DNA of 34,245 nucleotides from contig JACCRC010000212.1 of the NCBI GenBank assembly GCA_013813765.1, positions 1 to 34,245 of the forward strand, read 5' to 3'. Of this stretch, positions 34,238 through 34,245 are shown in pieces (the stretch's first letter is position 1; each line of letters begins with the position of its first letter). The notes below the pieces were generated by a model, which saw nothing but the letters and a program-made list of their open reading frames with translations, did no database searches and had not been told where the DNA came from. The DNA is from Deltaproteobacteria bacterium (GTDB lineage: Bacteria; Myxococcota_A; Polyangia; Haliangiales; Haliangiaceae). Both the position numbers and the translations under genes were made by a program.

Positions 34238-34245
34238 TGCAGCCC

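Overview
The window is GC-rich chromosomal DNA with dense, mostly short gene clusters. The gene content points to a predatory or soil-type Myxococcota (a Kofleriaceae/Polyangia-like lineage is my inference): a Hanks-type Ser/Thr kinase fused to a C-terminal domain resembling the myxobacterial DUF2378/TIGR02265 family, a pseudokinase, several sensor kinases, many small lipoproteins, a secreted HhH lipoprotein with a DGKADG-type segment, and an apparent TM-plus-Arg C-terminal tail. There are no tRNA or rRNA genes, no CRISPR array and no recognisable insertion sequence.

Layout. 1-5 kb: the N-terminal part of a secreted CBM96/DNRLRE-like protein cut by the window edge, a DUF3817 membrane protein, a small lipoprotein, a DUF695-RraB protein, a zinc-ribbon protein, a possible broken gene and an unrecognised protein. 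4.5-7.6 kb: a pseudokinase and a leucine-rich-repeat protein in one tight operon, divergent from a DEAD-box RNA helicase. 7.6-11.3 kb: a SMI1/KNR4-like protein, a secreted protein, a small lipoprotein, a DUF6714-like protein and a ZnT9-type cation diffusion facilitator. 11.4-16.2 kb: a broken AraC-type regulator facing two overlapping MacB/FtsX-type permeases, followed by an SGNH hydrolase and a PlsC-type acyltransferase.

16.3-22.9 kb is the signalling core: a 931-residue protein (receiver-like, GAF, degenerate GGDEF, active-looking Ser/Thr kinase, DUF2378-like), a convergent single-domain response regulator, an animal-type secreted phospholipase A2, and a three-PAS hybrid histidine kinase. 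23-28.6 kb: an unrecognised small protein, two lipoproteins, a DEXH helicase and a GAF histidine kinase. 28.7-34.2 kb: an ATP-grasp enzyme divergent from a processive GT2 glycosyltransferase, a lipoprotein, and DabA, the zinc-containing subunit of the DAB inorganic-carbon system, running to the window edge.

The most unusual items are the 931-residue kinase, the pseudokinase/LRR operon, the PLA2 with a decayed-looking anchor tail downstream in the same frame, and the in-frame amber codon separating a short hydrophobic ORF from the GT2 gene. Domain names come from recognising motifs by eye; no database search was run.
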